Positions 4,876 through 5,579 of a stretch of 5,579 nucleotides of DNA are shown here, piece after piece. Source of the stretch: an uncultured Carnobacterium sp. GTDB lineage: Bacteria; Bacillota; Bacilli; Lactobacillales; Aerococcaceae. The notes under the pieces were generated by a model. It saw only the letters and a list, made by a program, of their open reading frames with translations. It did no database searches and had not been told where the DNA came from. The stretch spans positions 1-5,579 of the forward strand of contig CALJSD010000051.1 of the NCBI GenBank assembly GCA_937976325.1, in the 5' to 3' direction. Position numbers and translations under genes: made by a program. Position 1 is the stretch's first letter; each line of letters starts with the position of its first letter.

Positions 4876-5579
4876 TTATTTATCAACCCTTGACATTAAT
4901 ACTACCGTCTCAACATGCGCAGTTATCGGGAACATATCCACGGGTTGCACGTATTGTGCCTCGTAGCCACGTTCCTTGAAGTGGACAAGGTCTCGAGCGA
5001 GTGTTGCTGGGTTACAGCTTACGTATACGATACGTTCAGGACCCGTTGCACATGCCGCTTCGATAAACGCAAGATCGAGCCCTTTGCGCGGTGGATCCAC
5101 CACAATCACATCTGGCTGGATGCCTTCTTCCTTCCAGCGTGGCATGATTTTCTCAGCCGCACCCGTTTCAAAGTGCACATTCGTAACACCATTTAGCTTC
5201 GCATTTTCCTTCGCCATCACAATCGCATCATCCACGATTTCCATCGCATAGACTTTCTTCGCATCGCGGGCAAAGGCCAAGCTCATCGTCCCGATTCCGC
5301 AATACGCATCCACGACCGTCTCGCCGCCCTTCAAGTCCGCAGCGTCAATGGCTTGTTGATAGAGCACTTCGGTTTGCACGGTATTCACTTGGAAGAACGA
5401 ACGCGCGCTAATCTTGAACGTGAATTCGAACAATTTCTCTTCGTACACATCTTCCCCGAACAGCACCTTCGTCTCACGTCCCATGATGACATTCGTTGGC
5501 TTCGGTTGGATGTTTTGCACGATAGACACCACTTCCGGATGCGCCGCTGTAATGTCTCTTACAATCGCCTCCGCTTGCG
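4876..5579 (-). CDS. rlmD: 23S rRNA (uracil-5-)methyltransferase, RlmD/RlmCD type, C-terminal part
   Basis: This enzyme family uses S-adenosylmethionine to methylate carbon 5 of a uracil in 23S rRNA. In Bacillus subtilis one relative (RlmCD, YefA) serves both U747 and U1939. The frame is open to the window edge, continuing upstream of an internal GTG at 5530-5532 as QAEAIVRDITAAHPEV, so the N-terminal TRAM domain and any iron-sulphur cysteines lie outside. Visible landmarks in order are the RNA-binding segment ISARSFFQVNTVQTEVLY, the SAM-binding motif VVDAYCGIGTMSLAFA, the VVDPPRKGLD motif, the catalytic cysteine of VSCNPATLARDL (codon 5014-5016) and the general-base glutamate of HVETVV (codon 4909-4911). 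All catalytic parts are intact up to the TAA at 4876. The coding sequence is clearly richer in G and C than its neighbours, as expected for a native core gene. A close TrmA-family paralogue, such as B. subtilis YfjO, is the main alternative name. Confidence 0.93.
   Translation of the reverse strand, partial: QAEAIVRDITAAHPEVVSIVQNIQPKPTNVIMGRETKVLFGEDVYEEKLFEFTFKISARSFFQVNTVQTEVLYQQAIDAADLKGGETVVDAYCGIGTMSLAFARDAKKVYAMEIVDDAIVMAKENAKLNGVTNVHFETGAAEKIMPRWKEEGIQPDVIVVDPPRKGLDLAFIEAACATGPERIVYVSCNPATLARDLVHFKERGYEAQYVQPVDMFPITAHVETVVLMSRVDK

Noticed and set aside
4915..5251. Two overlapping plus-strand frames opposite the rRNA methyltransferase gene
   Set aside because: They mirror a conserved gene in GC-richer sequence, where antisense frames stay open by chance.
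5530..5532. Internal GTG as the start of the methyltransferase gene
   Set aside because: The frame continues upstream as protein-like sequence to the window edge, and the family has a long N-terminal part, so the gene is cut by the window rather than starting here.

Overview
The window looks like chromosomal DNA from a low-GC Gram-positive bacterium of the Bacillales, probably a Bacillus, Lysinibacillus or Sporosarcina-type organism. The grounds are strong AGGAGG-type ribosome binding sites, SigA-like promoters, classic hairpin-plus-U-run terminators, a TTG start, and an RlmD/RlmCD-type RNA methyltransferase of the Firmicutes kind. The assignment is inferred from style and family resemblance; there is no species marker. 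Every credible gene lies on the minus strand, so the region reads from right to left.

Right edge (4876-5579): the 3' part of a 23S rRNA (uracil-5-)methyltransferase gene, the only clear core housekeeping gene. It is visibly richer in G and C than the rest and ends at a good terminator (about 4796-4844). Next comes a gene-free stretch of about 320 bases. It holds two tandem copies of a 22-base direct repeat with a 31-base period, then a textbook promoter for a 108-residue TPR-like protein gene (4229-4555). That gene closes with its own terminator (4153-4187).

Middle (648-4111): five genes follow with no recognisable terminator between them. They encode a three-helix membrane protein with a large outer domain (340 aa), a TfoX N-terminal-domain protein (104 aa), a GNAT acetyltransferase (162 aa), an ADP-ribosylglycohydrolase (274 aa) and a SAP-domain protein (about 205 aa from a TTG start). 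An extended -10 promoter sits just before the membrane gene, so co-transcription is possible. The gaps of 38, 21, 50 and 85 bases also leave room for internal promoters. Left edge (1-466): the start of a gene for an unrecognised, acidic, probably cytoplasmic protein, with its own plausible promoter.

No transposase, integrase, tRNA, rRNA or CRISPR array is visible. The block reads as a run of small, AT-rich, accessory-type genes placed after a core gene. The ADP-ribosylglycohydrolase and the acetyltransferase could act on protein or small-molecule modification, but nothing in the sequence ties the genes into one pathway. I see no convincing new system. The points most worth checking are the tandem repeat, the inverted repeat covering the TPR gene's ribosome binding site, the promoter overlapping a terminator, and the unusual outer domain of the membrane protein.
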